Source: Neobacillus mesonae (lineage in GTDB: Bacteria > Bacillota > Bacilli > Paenibacillales > Paenibacillaceae). Taken from it: a stretch of 64,000 nt of DNA. Position numbers and translations under genes: made by a program. The notes beneath the pieces are model-generated. The model had not been told where the DNA came from. It saw nothing but the letters and a program-made list of their open reading frames with translations, and ran no database searches. Shown piece by piece: positions 35,622 to 44,842 of this stretch (positions are counted from its first letter, which is position 1; each line of letters begins with the position of its first letter). Location: positions 1,426,001 to 1,490,000 of the forward strand of contig JAMBOW010000001.1 of assembly GCA_023715865.1 (NCBI GenBank). The letters are read 5' to 3'.

Positions 35622-36503
35622 TTAGCCTTTAATCGCACCGATCATAACGCCTTTAATGAAGTATTTTTGCAGGAAAGGATACAGAAGAAGCATTGGCAGA
35701 TTGGTCACAATAACCGCTGCGTATTTGATGGCCTCAACCTCCATCAAGCTTTTGGAGAAGGTATCGCTGCCGAGATCCACCATGTTCTGCATTTGATCCT
35801 GAATCAGAATTTCACGTAAAAACAGCTGCAGAGGATACTTGTCCCTATCTGAAAGATAAATCATAGCATTGAAATAACTGTTCCAGTGTCCGACCGCATA
35901 AAACAGCACCATAACAGCAAGCACAGGCCCTGACAAGGGAAGGATGATCCGTACTAGCAGCTTCATGTTCGAACAGCCATCCAGAAATGCTGCCTCCTGC
36001 AGTTCTTTCGGAATCGAGTTTTGGAAAAAGGTTCTCATAATGAGAATATTCCATACCGATACCGCAGTAGGAAGAATCATTACCCAGAAGGTGTCGAGCA
36101 TCCCTAGATCTTTAATAAGCAGGTAAGTCGGAATCATGCCTCCGCTGAAGAACATCGTAAACACAATCATCATCGTAAATACATTTCTTCCTTTGAAATC
36201 TTGACGCGACAACGGATAGGCTGCTGCTATAGTCATCACTACGTTAAGCGCTGTTCCAAAGAAAGTGTATAAAATTGTATTAAGGTAACCCCTCATCAGC
36301 TCGTTATTCTCAAAAATCCGCTCGTATCCGACTAGAGAAAGGTCTGTCGGCCACAGCCACACGGTTCCAAGCATGACATCCTCCGGATTGCTGATCGAAG
36401 CAATCATTACGAAGTAAATTGGATATAGGACAATGAGAGAAATGATCCCGAGCAGAATATAGATGGTTATCATGACAAATCGGTCTCCCCGGCTTTCCGC
36501 CAT
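35622..36503 (-). CDS. Sugar ABC transporter permease, LplC/YtcP type
   Basis: The 293-residue protein has six membrane helices and the EAA loop (IPKELQEAAFLDGCSNMKLLVRIILPLSGP) that docks the ATPase. It ends with the family-typical YFIKGVMIGAIKG. The start is set at ATG 36503, nine bases after AAAGGAGG. It is the second permease of the heterodimer. Confidence 0.9.
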   Translation of the reverse strand: MAESRGDRFVMITIYILLGIISLIVLYPIYFVMIASISNPEDVMLGTVWLWPTDLSLVGYERIFENNELMRGYLNTILYTFFGTALNVVMTIAAAYPLSRQDFKGRNVFTMMIVFTMFFSGGMIPTYLLIKDLGMLDTFWVMILPTAVSVWNILIMRTFFQNSIPKELQEAAFLDGCSNMKLLVRIILPLSGPVLAVMVLFYAVGHWNSYFNAMIYLSDRDKYPLQLFLREILIQDQMQNMVDLGSDTFSKSLMEVEAIKYAAVIVTNLPMLLLYPFLQKYFIKGVMIGAIKG

Positions 36504-36520
36504 AACCCCATCCCTCCTTT

Positions 36521-37474
36521 CTACCATAGACTGCTTGAGCTTACCTTCCTCGCAATCCGGTTAACGATAATTAACATAATGAAGTTGACTATGGAATTGA
36601 ACAGACCAACCGCGGCAGAGAAGCTGTACTGTGCACCAAGGATCCCGCTGCGATATACGTTTGTCGAGATTACGTCTGAGCTTTCCATGTTTAAGTTGTT
36701 TTGCATAAGAAATACTTTTTCAAAGCCCACTCCAAGAATAGAGCCCATGTTCAAAATAAGCAGGACAATAATGGTCGGGGCAATACCTGGAATATTGATG
36801 TGCCATATTCTCCTCAGCCGCGAAGCTCCGTCTACCCTTGCGGCTTCGTGCAGCTGAGGATCAATTCCGGCTAAAGCTGCAATATAAATAATGGAGCTCC
36901 AGCCCATCGTCTGCCATACACCTGACCATACATAGATGCTCTTGAACCACCCAGGCTCAGTCATAAAGCTGATCGGTTCACCGCCAAACAGGGAGATCAC
37001 TACATTCACGAGCCCAGATACAGGAGACAAAAACATCATGATAATGCCTACCATTACAATGGTTGATAGAAAATGAGGCATATAGGTTACCGTCTGAACA
37101 AATTTACGGAATTTTCCCGTCCGCAGCTCATGGATCATAAGTGCAAGTATAATCGGAATGGGAAAACCAACAATCAGTTCATATATCCCGATACCAAGGG
37201 TATTGCTAATAATCCGCCAAAAATAAAAGCTGTCAAAAAAACGTTCAAAATGTTCAAATCCTACCCATGGACTGCCGGATATCCCTTTATTGGCGATAAA
37301 GTCCTTGAATGCAATTTGTACTCCGTACATTGGAATATAATGAAAGATAATAAAGTATGCGATTACGGGCAGAAATAACAAATACAGTTCCCAATTTTTT
37401 GTCCATGACCGCAGACTGTTTTTTTGCTTCCATTTAGAACGTTCTTTTTTTAATGATACCTGTTCCCCCGTCAA
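36521..37474 (-). CDS. Sugar ABC transporter permease, LplB/YteP type
   Basis: The 317-residue protein has six membrane helices. It shows the FHYIPMYGVQIAFKDF segment typical of the LplB group and the EAA-like loop DPQLHEAARVDGASRLRRIWHINIPGI. The start is TTG 37474, with AAGGA four bases upstream. It is the first gene of the importer operon. Confidence 0.9.
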   Translation of the reverse strand: MTGEQVSLKKERSKWKQKNSLRSWTKNWELYLLFLPVIAYFIIFHYIPMYGVQIAFKDFIANKGISGSPWVGFEHFERFFDSFYFWRIISNTLGIGIYELIVGFPIPIILALMIHELRTGKFRKFVQTVTYMPHFLSTIVMVGIIMMFLSPVSGLVNVVISLFGGEPISFMTEPGWFKSIYVWSGVWQTMGWSSIIYIAALAGIDPQLHEAARVDGASRLRRIWHINIPGIAPTIIVLLILNMGSILGVGFEKVFLMQNNLNMESSDVISTNVYRSGILGAQYSFSAAVGLFNSIVNFIMLIIVNRIARKVSSSSLW

Positions 37475-37797
37475 TACATCCTTCCCAATACCTACACCCC
37501 CTCTTTATTAAACTGCATGTTTCGTTTGGTTGTTGTCGCTTACAAGTCACATCATACAAGAGCATATTGAAAAGTGGTATTTACCGTTCTTTAGATAGTA
37601 GTCATCTCTTCCGAAGTTTACGAAACCTATCATCTTTTCTTAAAAAAGCAATACAATCTTAAAAAATACATACTTGCATTTTACATCCGATTAACATGAG
37701 AGCTCCCGGGCGTTAATACTTATTTGCTACAATTATCCGATTAGGTAGTGGACCGAGTAACACAAAAGTATAGTTAAAGTTAGGAGATGACAGCTCT
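37475..37797. promoter_or_regulatory. Divergent control region of the importer operon and its AraC-type regulator
   Basis: This 323-bp region holds no gene. Leftward, a TATGAT -10-like hexamer (37556-37551) is followed closely by the cre-like site at 37531-37544. No good -35 precedes it, which would fit activator-dependent transcription by the adjacent AraC-type protein. No other motif is clear. Confidence 0.45.
37531..37544 (-). promoter_or_regulatory. cre-like CcpA site of the sugar operon
   Basis: Leftward it reads TGTAAGCGACAACA, one mismatch from the cre consensus TGWAANCGNTNWCA. It lies about where transcription from the TATGAT hexamer would start, so CcpA binding there would repress the operon. 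Confidence 0.6.
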
Positions 37798-40098
37798 ATG
37801 GAGTGGATTCAAACTCATCAGCGTTCGTTATATTTTAAAATACTTGTAAGCTTCCTCTCCCTCATCCTGTTGTTTGGATGCTTCTATGTACTGATCTATA
37901 AAATGTTTCGAAACGGGCTCGAGCAGGAGATCATTCGGAGCAGTCAGGTGCAGGCGGAGAATACGGCGGAGCGGTTTTCCCAATATTTTGAGAGGATTCA
38001 GATTCTGCTCTTCGATCTTTATCACAATTCGGATCTAATCAGCTTTAATAGTGAGTTGACGAGGTATGGTGCAGACGGAGCAAATTTCTTAAAAGCAAAG
38101 GAGGCGATTGAACACATTCGCAAAGAGGCCTATAATCCTCTATTTATGGTACAAGACGTCATTGTCCATCTGGATCAGGCTGACCTGGCATTTGGAAAAA
38201 ACGGGAGCAGCAGTAACGAGTATATGTTTGAACGTTTTTATCACAACGTGAACTATACACTTTCCGATTGGAAAGACCAGCTTGACGGTCAAGATTCGTT
38301 TAGTATGCTGCCTGTTTCTTCTTTCGAGCTCGTCTCAAGGGACCATGAGGTCAAGTCGCTTATGCCGTATGTGTTTAAATATCCGGATACCTCCTATCAG
38401 CTCGTAGCCATGATCGATATTGAGCAGGCGACAGATGCATTTTTCGGTACGGCTGGACAAGGGAATTTAATCTTAATGGATGATAAAGGACAGGTCTTAT
38501 ATAACATGGATACATCTGTTCAGGTGAAGGATATTCCTTTGTTTGACAGTAACCAAACGATGATTAAGCAGGATGGTTCTTATTATTTTCAAACGGTTGG
38601 CAGCGACGGCTTGACCTACATCACATCGACCCCGGATACTCAAATTACCGTTCAGCTGCAGCAGCTCTCAAAATATCTGCTCTTGGTGTTTGCGATATCA
38701 TTCGCCTTGGCTATTACCGCAGCTGTAATCTTAAGCCGAAGGCTGCATTCTCCAGTGAAGCAAATGCTCTCCAGTCTGCTGGATCGGACGTCTGGCGAAG
38801 CTGAAATCCATGAACCACTCAATAAGAATGAGTCTGCTTCAGGGAATCAAATATGGGAATTTGATCTGATCCAGAAACGAATAAAGCAGCTGCAGAATGA
38901 AAAAGAAAGCATTATAACCCGGTTAAAGGAGCAAAAAGCGGCTCTTCAAAGCTATACTTATATGAACCAGCTTAAAAATATCAATACTGATATTAATGAA
39001 TGGGCAGATTTTCTTAACAGTACGGGGCGTTATCATATTGTTTATTATGACATTCGTTTCCGTAAAGAGAGAATACAGGATCAAGATGACAAGAAGCATG
39101 TTATCCGGCATTTGCTTGAGCATATCCACCTCATATCTTCCGAGTCTGTGCAGGATACGCACACCTTTCAGCTCGAAAGCTATGAAATCGTCTCTGTGCT
39201 CAAAGGAGCTTCTGCTCAGGATCTCGGCCTGCTTCTGGAACGGATTAAGCAAACGTTTGATGAGGATCACGAACATTATCTTGTAAATGTAGGTGTAAGT
39301 CCGCTGGTTGCTGACGCCTCTGGCTTTAATGACGCATATCATCGTCTGCGTATTCTCTCCTCACAAGCCTATCTTGCGGAGGAAACTCAGATATTGTTTG
39401 AAGAGCGTACACTGCCAGATTTTCCAGTAATCTCTTCAGCGAAGCAAAAAAATCTAAACAATGCCCTGCAGTCAGGCGACGAGGGGCGCAGCATGGAGAT
39501 CATCGAAGAATGGATAGGCCAGTTCTATGAGTCTGGAGCAGGAATCCAGCAATTCAAACAATTTACGAATATGATTTCTATAAAACTGATGGAGATGGCA
39601 AAAGAGCTTCTGCCTGGTGAGGACGGCTATCCGGCATTACAGCTGTGGATGGAAGGAATACAGGATTGCCACACATATGAGGAGTACCAGCAAGGGTTTA
39701 ATTCTTTTGTCACAGCAGCATGCTCTCTTATAAGAAAACGCGCAGCATCGGTGCAGGAACCTATCATTACGATGTTCTTTGAAATTATACAGCACAAGTA
39801 CATGGAAGATCTGTCACTCGACTATCTCTCCGATAAACTGAACTTGTCGAGCGCTTATCTCTCTGCTTATATCAAGGACAAGACCGGAATGAATTTCAGT
39901 GATCATCTGCAGGGGATCAGAATGTCAAAGGCTTGTGAGTTACTGGCTACAACTGACCTGAACGTTAGTGAAATCAGTCAGCTTGTGGGCTATCACAATA
40001 TTACATCATTCAACCGCTCGTTTAAAAAAGTAACAAACATGACGCCAGGTGCCTACAGGAAGGCGCATGTCATTCAGGAGTATAAAGTCAGTATGTAA
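37798..40098 (+). CDS. Membrane-anchored AraC-family regulator (YesS type)
   Basis: The 766-residue protein has a membrane helix near residues 14-34, an extracytoplasmic sensor region to about 290 and a second helix at about 293-315. A cytoplasmic middle domain follows, then an AraC double helix-turn-helix (about 665-760, ending SFNRSFKKVTNMTPGAYRK). YesS-type proteins sit beside LplB/LplC importers and activate them in response to an external sugar. GGAGAT precedes the ATG. It is divergent from the importer operon, which is its likely target. Confidence 0.88.
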   Translation: MEWIQTHQRSLYFKILVSFLSLILLFGCFYVLIYKMFRNGLEQEIIRSSQVQAENTAERFSQYFERIQILLFDLYHNSDLISFNSELTRYGADGANFLKAKEAIEHIRKEAYNPLFMVQDVIVHLDQADLAFGKNGSSSNEYMFERFYHNVNYTLSDWKDQLDGQDSFSMLPVSSFELVSRDHEVKSLMPYVFKYPDTSYQLVAMIDIEQATDAFFGTAGQGNLILMDDKGQVLYNMDTSVQVKDIPLFDSNQTMIKQDGSYYFQTVGSDGLTYITSTPDTQITVQLQQLSKYLLLVFAISFALAITAAVILSRRLHSPVKQMLSSLLDRTSGEAEIHEPLNKNESASGNQIWEFDLIQKRIKQLQNEKESIITRLKEQKAALQSYTYMNQLKNINTDINEWADFLNSTGRYHIVYYDIRFRKERIQDQDDKKHVIRHLLEHIHLISSESVQDTHTFQLESYEIVSVLKGASAQDLGLLLERIKQTFDEDHEHYLVNVGVSPLVADASGFNDAYHRLRILSSQAYLAEETQILFEERTLPDFPVISSAKQKNLNNALQSGDEGRSMEIIEEWIGQFYESGAGIQQFKQFTNMISIKLMEMAKELLPGEDGYPALQLWMEGIQDCHTYEEYQQGFNSFVTAACSLIRKRAASVQEPIITMFFEIIQHKYMEDLSLDYLSDKLNLSSAYLSAYIKDKTGMNFSDHLQGIRMSKACELLATTDLNVSEISQLVGYHNITSFNRSFKKVTNMTPGAYRKAHVIQEYKVSM

Positions 40099-40162
40099 AC
40101 AGCAATCTTCCTTTGAATAAATTGTTTATTAGCCATGCTAAAGAGTGACTCTAATTCTATAA

Positions 40163-40214
40163 TGAAAAAAGAGAATTCCAACCATGATCACATGTGTGGA
40201 GTTCTCTTTTTATT
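40163..40214. terminator. Bidirectional terminator
   Basis: AAAAAGAGAATTCCA (40166-40180) pairs with TGGAGTTCTCTTTTT (40197-40211), with an inner CATG/CATG extension. It lies between the AraC-type gene and the VOC gene. Confidence 0.85.
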
Positions 40215-40224
40215 GTTCAAAATC

Positions 40225-40644
40225 TTATTCGGAAGTTAAGTATTTTTCTTTGAAGACCCGACTTAATTCGCTCCAAACATCAAATTTATTACCATCTAAG
40301 TCGTAGAAGACAAAGTTCTTTCCAGCGTGTCCTCTGTCTTCAATTTCTCCAACTTTAATTTGCTCACCAATGAAGTCCTTATGTATAGTTTCTAAAGCTC
40401 TTAACCCATCGACCTCAAATGTTAATGAAAAACGCTCTTCGCCGTGTATATCATAAAAATTAGAACTTTGATTTTCTTTAGATTTGACTAGAAAGATGCT
40501 TTGATTAGCAAGGTTAAGTATCGCCTTGTCTTCATCTTTGTAGCTTATTTCCGCCCCTAGTTTGTTTACATACCATTCCGAAGATCGTTCCACACTTGAA
40601 ACTGGAATATAAGTTGTACCTACTCTTATTAATTTATCAGTCAA
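40225..40644 (-). CDS. VOC (glyoxalase/bleomycin-resistance) family protein
   Basis: The 139-residue protein has two VOC half-modules: VGTTYIPVSSVERSSEWYVNKLGAEI at the start and FVFYDLDGNKFDVWSE near the end, the latter carrying the usual terminal metal-ligand glutamate. Function in the family ranges from glyoxalase to antibiotic sequestration and cannot be assigned. The start is TTG, eight bases after AAGGAGG. It follows the kinase-like gene by 21 bp on the same strand. Confidence 0.85.
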   Translation of the reverse strand: MTDKLIRVGTTYIPVSSVERSSEWYVNKLGAEISYKDEDKAILNLANQSIFLVKSKENQSSNFYDIHGEERFSLTFEVDGLRALETIHKDFIGEQIKVGEIEDRGHAGKNFVFYDLDGNKFDVWSELSRVFKEKYLTSE

Positions 40645-40665
40645 TCTTTTCCCCTCCTTAGTATT

Positions 40666-41679
40666 CTAATTCCATATATTTACGATCGCTTCTCCTGTTT
40701 CAAGCCTATTTCTGCTTTCTCTGATCCAGTCTTTAAACCACTGATTATCCGAGCTGCTGAACGTTACGTCTCCGTCGTAATTACGAAAAGCTCCGATAAA
40801 TACAATAAGCTCCCGTAATTGCAAAAAGAGCGGAATCTGCTTGAGCCAATCTTCGCTGATCAAATTCTCTTCTATGTAGCCTTTCATAAAATATTCCATG
40901 AAGCGGCTTGCCTGTTCTTCTCTCAGCTTCTTGCCTTTCTCGCCTCCATATACATAGACGAGATAGTACAACTGGACGGCGATATCCTCTGCAAACCAGC
41001 TGTACTGGGCCTCATCAAAATCAAAAAGAGTGATCTCTCCTTGTTCATCCAAGTGAAAATTTCCGACATTAATGTCGTTATGTATCAGACCGTAGCTGTC
41101 ACTATACTTAGAAAGCATGGAAAGCTCATGAATAAGCTCAAAATATCGTTTTTTAACGGCTCCCAGCTGAGAAGGGAGGACATCAATATTCTGTAAATAA
41201 TAATTTTGTGTCCAATCATGCCTCTTCTTCGATCCATTCTTAGGCTGATACCCTTTAGATAAAGCGTGCATTTTTCCAGTGTACCTGCCTAGCTTCTCAT
41301 AAAGTGTATGATCCTCAAGACATTCGGGATAGTTCACCTTGCTTCCAGGTGCTTTCTTGAAAGCGCAGCAGGTGAAATAACACTGCTCTGTCTGAATAAG
41401 CTCTGATAGAGCGCCTTGTGCTGAATGGACAGGCTCTGACACCTTTAATCCGTTCTCAGCTAGATATTGAATATAATCAAGCTCGGCATTTACCGCATCA
41501 TAGCTGCGATGAGGACTCGGTGTAAATCTCATGATATAAGTGAAGCCTTCGAGTTCATATTCATATATGAAATTTTGAAATCCCCCGATAAATTTTAAAT
41601 CAGAGCTTTTGAGACCGTAATTAGAAGCTCCTCTGTCTACCACGTCATCACTGAACATATCTTGAATCGTCTGTTCCAA
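40666..41679 (-). CDS. APH-type phosphotransferase (CotS-like)
   Basis: The 337-residue protein has the aminoglycoside-phosphotransferase fold, with the catalytic motif LIHNDINVGNFHL and the metal-binding motif LFDFDEAQYSWFAEDIA. The usual HxD reads HND. Candidate substrates are small alcohols or amines, or spore-coat components as for CotS relatives. No resistance role is implied. The start is TTG with GGGGGG eight bases upstream. It is upstream of the VOC gene in the same direction. Confidence 0.82.
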   Translation of the reverse strand: MEQTIQDMFSDDVVDRGASNYGLKSSDLKFIGGFQNFIYEYELEGFTYIMRFTPSPHRSYDAVNAELDYIQYLAENGLKVSEPVHSAQGALSELIQTEQCYFTCCAFKKAPGSKVNYPECLEDHTLYEKLGRYTGKMHALSKGYQPKNGSKKRHDWTQNYYLQNIDVLPSQLGAVKKRYFELIHELSMLSKYSDSYGLIHNDINVGNFHLDEQGEITLFDFDEAQYSWFAEDIAVQLYYLVYVYGGEKGKKLREEQASRFMEYFMKGYIEENLISEDWLKQIPLFLQLRELIVFIGAFRNYDGDVTFSSSDNQWFKDWIRESRNRLETGEAIVNIWN

Positions 41680-41718
41680 CCCAGAATCCCCCCACGCAGC
41701 CAGTTAGTTGATAAAGCT

Positions 41719-42948
41719 TTACCGCAGATCATGCTCCCGAATAAATTTCCCCATACGTTTTGCAGCTTCCACCAGCACTGCTTGTTCTTGAACCATTGCG
41801 ATCCGAACGTAGCCCTCACCCTCGGTTCCAAAAGCATCCCCTGGGATGACAACGACTCCTGTAGACAGCAGCAATTCTCGAGCAAATTGTCTGGAGCTCC
41901 ATGGCTCAGGCTGATTGCTTACGCTTTCGGGCAGCGATGCCCATAGGAACATCGTCGCTCTCGGTTTTGATACGTTCCATCCTTCGTCTGCAAGCGCCTC
42001 GACAAAAGCATCCCGGCGAGCTTCATATACAGGCGCTACTCCCCTATCATCTTTCCCTTTGCTTATTGCCTGTTCAAGAGCGGCAATTGCCGCGGTCTGA
42101 ATGGGCTCAAACACACCGTAGTCAATATTGCTCTTCAATTCACGTAATGAGGAGATCGCCTCCGAATTTCCCGTAAGGAAACCAATTCGGCAGCCTGCCA
42201 TGTTAAAGCTCTTAGAGAAGGAATGGAATTCAACTGCTGTACCCATTGCGCCGGGCACTTGCAAAATGCTCATAGGCCGGTAGTCATCAAATCCCATCTC
42301 CGAATAGGCCAAGTCGTGGACGATAAGTACGTTCCATTTCTGTGCAAGTCGGACCAGCTCTTCAAAGAAAGCAGCATCGGCTTCCACTGCGATCGGGTTC
42401 CCGGGGAAATTAAGCAGTATAAATACAGCCTTTTCCCATACTTCTTCCGGAATACTGTTTAAATCAGGCAGAAAGCCATTCTCCTTCTTCAGCGGAAGAT
42501 GCCAGTGCGTAACTCCAGCAATAGCCAGAGAGCCGGAGTAGATCGGATAACCCGGGTCAGGAACGATAGCGATATCTCCCGGATTGCAAATCGCCTGAGC
42601 AAGATGAGCCAGTCCGTCCTGAGAACCCATGAGTGCCAATACCTCTGACTTCGGATCTACCGTGACATCAAAACGATGCTTCATCCAGGCAGATGCTTGT
42701 TCTCGAAAAGCAAGACTTCCGCTGGAAGCGGGATAGGCATAGTTTTTTTCATCAAGGACTGCACTGCTGAGCACCTCACGGATCGCTTCTGTGGGTCCAC
42801 GGTCCGGACTGCCAATTCCTAAATCGATAATCTCTTTGCCGGAAGAGCGTGCCTCTTCTTTCCATTCAGCGACTTCTGCAAATATGGACGAGCCAAGCTG
42901 GGATAATTTATCCGCCCGCCACGAACGTTTGATTTTCTCGTATGTCAT
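41719..42948 (-). CDS. Class I/II pyridoxal-phosphate aminotransferase
   Basis: The 409-residue fold-type I enzyme shows IDLGIGSPDRGP, the LNFPGNPIAVEAD segment, the aspartate region HDLAYSEMGFD, and the PLP lysine in FHSFSKSFNMAGCRIGF. It resembles the LL-diaminopimelate/alanine aminotransferase-like group. The specific amino donor is not deducible. A single-gene unit seems likely. It is followed by the kinase-like gene after 39 bp. Confidence 0.87.
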   Translation of the reverse strand: MTYEKIKRSWRADKLSQLGSSIFAEVAEWKEEARSSGKEIIDLGIGSPDRGPTEAIREVLSSAVLDEKNYAYPASSGSLAFREQASAWMKHRFDVTVDPKSEVLALMGSQDGLAHLAQAICNPGDIAIVPDPGYPIYSGSLAIAGVTHWHLPLKKENGFLPDLNSIPEEVWEKAVFILLNFPGNPIAVEADAAFFEELVRLAQKWNVLIVHDLAYSEMGFDDYRPMSILQVPGAMGTAVEFHSFSKSFNMAGCRIGFLTGNSEAISSLRELKSNIDYGVFEPIQTAAIAALEQAISKGKDDRGVAPVYEARRDAFVEALADEGWNVSKPRATMFLWASLPESVSNQPEPWSSRQFARELLLSTGVVVIPGDAFGTEGEGYVRIAMVQEQAVLVEAAKRMGKFIREHDLR

Positions 42949-43021
42949 TGAAACACACCCACTCTATTTTTTTATCCATTATAGCATGGGCCTACAATCT
43001 TGATATGTCGTCATTAATAAA

Positions 43022-43054
43022 ATAACTCCACCATCAGAGAAGTTGGCGGAGTCA
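43022..43054 (-). terminator. Terminator of the 43073-43501 gene
   Basis: Leftward, ACTCCGCCA and TGGTGGAGT form a stem followed by TTATTTTATT. It lies about 20 bp beyond the stop codon. Confidence 0.75.
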
Positions 43055-43072
43055 ATCACTCAAAATATATAA

Positions 43073-43501
43073 TTACAAATTATCTGAAACAAGAGTTCCG
43101 CTAAAGCTTTCTGGGCCTACCCGCACTGCTCCTAACAAGTTGGAGCTGACAAAAGCAGTATACGTTAGTTGAGGTGTAACCGGCGGGTTGTAATCTGCCG
43201 CGTTAAAAGCTATAACCTGTGGAGCAAGCAGACTCAAATCAAAAGTGGATGTCGCTGAATAAACAAGAGGATCAGTAGGAGCTGTTCCTCTGACGATTGT
43301 AATCGTTATGCCTACCAGAGCTAGTGGCAGCTGCAAAGAAATCGTTCCTGTTAACAGCACACGTGGAATTGCACCTGTCCCTTCTGTCTGCAAACCGATT
43401 TGACCAAACAGCTGCGGCGTATTGATAACTAGAATGGGAATTGCAATGGAGTTGGCAAAACTGGCATTCTGTGAAGTTCTGGCATCAACAAACACAGCCA
43501 T
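43073..43501 (-). CDS. Small beta-rich spore-surface-like protein, paralogue A
   Basis: The 142-residue protein is rich in Leu, Ile, Thr, Ser and Pro and has no Cys. It has alternating hydrophobic strands (for example LPLALVGITITIVRG) and a constant FDLSLLAPQ block. It is about 76% identical, without gaps, to the protein at 62821-63243 (106 of 140 positions, counted by eye). It recalls exosporium protein C-like proteins of Bacillales, but the family call is tentative. AGGAGGT precedes the ATG and a sigma-K-like promoter lies upstream, supporting expression in the mother cell late in sporulation. Confidence 0.65.
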   Translation of the reverse strand: MAVFVDARTSQNASFANSIAIPILVINTPQLFGQIGLQTEGTGAIPRVLLTGTISLQLPLALVGITITIVRGTAPTDPLVYSATSTFDLSLLAPQVIAFNAADYNPPVTPQLTYTAFVSSNLLGAVRVGPESFSGTLVSDNL

Positions 43502-43532
43502 AGACCATACCTCCTATACTATTAAGATACAA

Positions 43533-43559
43533 TATTATATGTAACATAAAATAATATGT
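43533..43559 (-). promoter_or_regulatory. Sigma-K-like promoter
   Basis: Leftward, AC (43559-43558), 16 bases, then CATATAATA (43541-43533) fits the sigma-K pattern AC-N16/17-CATANNNTA. It lies 32 bp upstream of the start codon. Confidence 0.5.
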
Positions 43560-43653
43560 ATAGATGAATGATAGGAGGTTTATACTCATTTTGAGATAAT
43601 TTAATAGTTTAGATAGAAATAAAAGTAAACTTACTCCTTTTCAAAATAGATAT

Positions 43654-44154
43654 TTAAACTGATCGTTTACTCTCAATTCGAGGTTCAATCAGCCCTTTTC
43701 CGATTACATTGGGAGAAAGCGGCTGTTTTCCTATTTCTCTAGCCCAAACTGAGATTTGACCTAAATGATGTATTTGATGAGCAATCGTATGACGCATGAT
43801 CTCTCCCCAAGCATCAATATCAACCTGCTCATCCCCACGTTCATCATAAAAAGGATTTCTCTCCATGCTGTCATCCCAGCTGTTAACAAAATCCTCAATG
43901 TCTTCCCGAAACCGCTTATCAAGCTCTCTTACTTGTTCCAATGTATTGTAGTTCTCAAAATCCTCCTGAAAATCAGGTTTTCCTTGCAGGACCTGAATCC
44001 AGCTCCATTCTACGTCAACGATATGGAATAATGTCTTCAGAATGCCTCCGACTCCTCCCGTTCGCTCTTTCAGCAGCTCTTCATGCGGAATATCCTGACA
44101 CCATTCATACCATTGTTCTCTCAACATCCAGTTATGCTTGAACCATACCTGCAT
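43654..44154 (-). CDS. DinB-family putative metal-dependent protein
   Basis: The 166-residue four-helix-bundle protein has the DinB metal-ligand pattern, with one histidine in TLFHIVDVEW (H44) and a cluster in RHTIAHQIHHLGQ (H122-H130). Members include thiol-dependent transferases such as BstA. The activity here is unknown. GGAGGTT precedes the ATG. It is monocistronic. Confidence 0.85.
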   Translation of the reverse strand: MQVWFKHNWMLREQWYEWCQDIPHEELLKERTGGVGGILKTLFHIVDVEWSWIQVLQGKPDFQEDFENYNTLEQVRELDKRFREDIEDFVNSWDDSMERNPFYDERGDEQVDIDAWGEIMRHTIAHQIHHLGQISVWAREIGKQPLSPNVIGKGLIEPRIESKRSV

Positions 44155-44250
44155 TAGATAACCTCCAGTAATAGATAGTTAGTATGGGATTTATTAGTAT
44201 ATCATAGCAGGTACTGTTTACTTCGCAACCTTGCATCCTCTTTTGAACAT

Positions 44251-44283
44251 AAAAAAACTGCGGTTATCCCGCAGTTTTTTTGT
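44251..44283 (-). terminator. Terminator of the mau-like operon
   Basis: AAAACTGCGG and CCCGCAGTTTTTTT form a perfect hairpin around a TTAT loop, with T runs in both directions. Leftward it follows the Gly/His-rich gene. Confidence 0.88.
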
Positions 44284-44311
44284 TTTCTCTAATGTTTAAG
44301 AGTATAGCTAG

Positions 44312-44755
44312 CTACATCAACAAGCTTAGCGTTAACAAATTAAATAGAGTGAGCGGCAAAATAACATTGGGATTCGGTCCGGGTCCGTATCCGGGTCCGT
44401 ATCCGGGTCCACCATATCCAGGTCCGCCATATCCTGGACCATGGTGACCGTGACCATGACCGTGACCGCCTCCGTGTCCCCAGTTCGGACCAGGTCCTCC
44501 GTATCCCGGGCCTCCTGGACCATAAAATCCGGGACCTCCAATCCCACGCTGATCATGAAGTCTAATATATACATGATGAGGATCTATGCTGACAATTGTA
44601 CCCTCAACCGTTTCCCCATCCAATGTTTGAATGCTGACGTCATGATTCATAAATTGCTCACAAGACTGCTTCACATATTCCCGGTACTTTTTTAAATAAT
44701 CCGCCACCTGGTGCTCACATTGAAACATCAACTGCCGTTCACGCTGTGTAGACAT
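44312..44755 (-). CDS. Gly/Pro/His-rich protein with Sm-like N-terminal region
   Basis: The 147-residue protein has a charged helical N-terminus (about 1-35) and a short beta segment (VSIQTLDGETVEGTIVSIDPHHVYIRL) resembling an Sm-like or KOW-like turn. About 60 residues of GPGYGG repeats follow, with a GHGHGHGHH cluster, then a hydrophobic tail. The His cluster could bind metal. The start is ATG 44755, six bases after AAGGAGG. It lies 87 bp after the 12-cysteine gene with no terminator between, so it may be the fifth gene of that operon. Spore-coat or surface location is a guess from composition. Confidence 0.7.
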   Translation of the reverse strand: MSTQRERQLMFQCEHQVADYLKKYREYVKQSCEQFMNHDVSIQTLDGETVEGTIVSIDPHHVYIRLHDQRGIGGPGFYGPGGPGYGGPGPNWGHGGGHGHGHGHHGPGYGGPGYGGPGYGPGYGPGPNPNVILPLTLFNLLTLSLLM

Positions 44756-44842
44756 GACGTTCCTCCTTATTCTCTTCTTGCTCGCAGTATATGCACCTGC
44801 CCATACCTTCGTGTCCGTCAAGAGCATCGAATATCTAACACG

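Noticed and set aside
38923..39342. Leftward frame of 139 residues
   Set aside because: Antisense to the AraC-family gene, no ribosome binding site.
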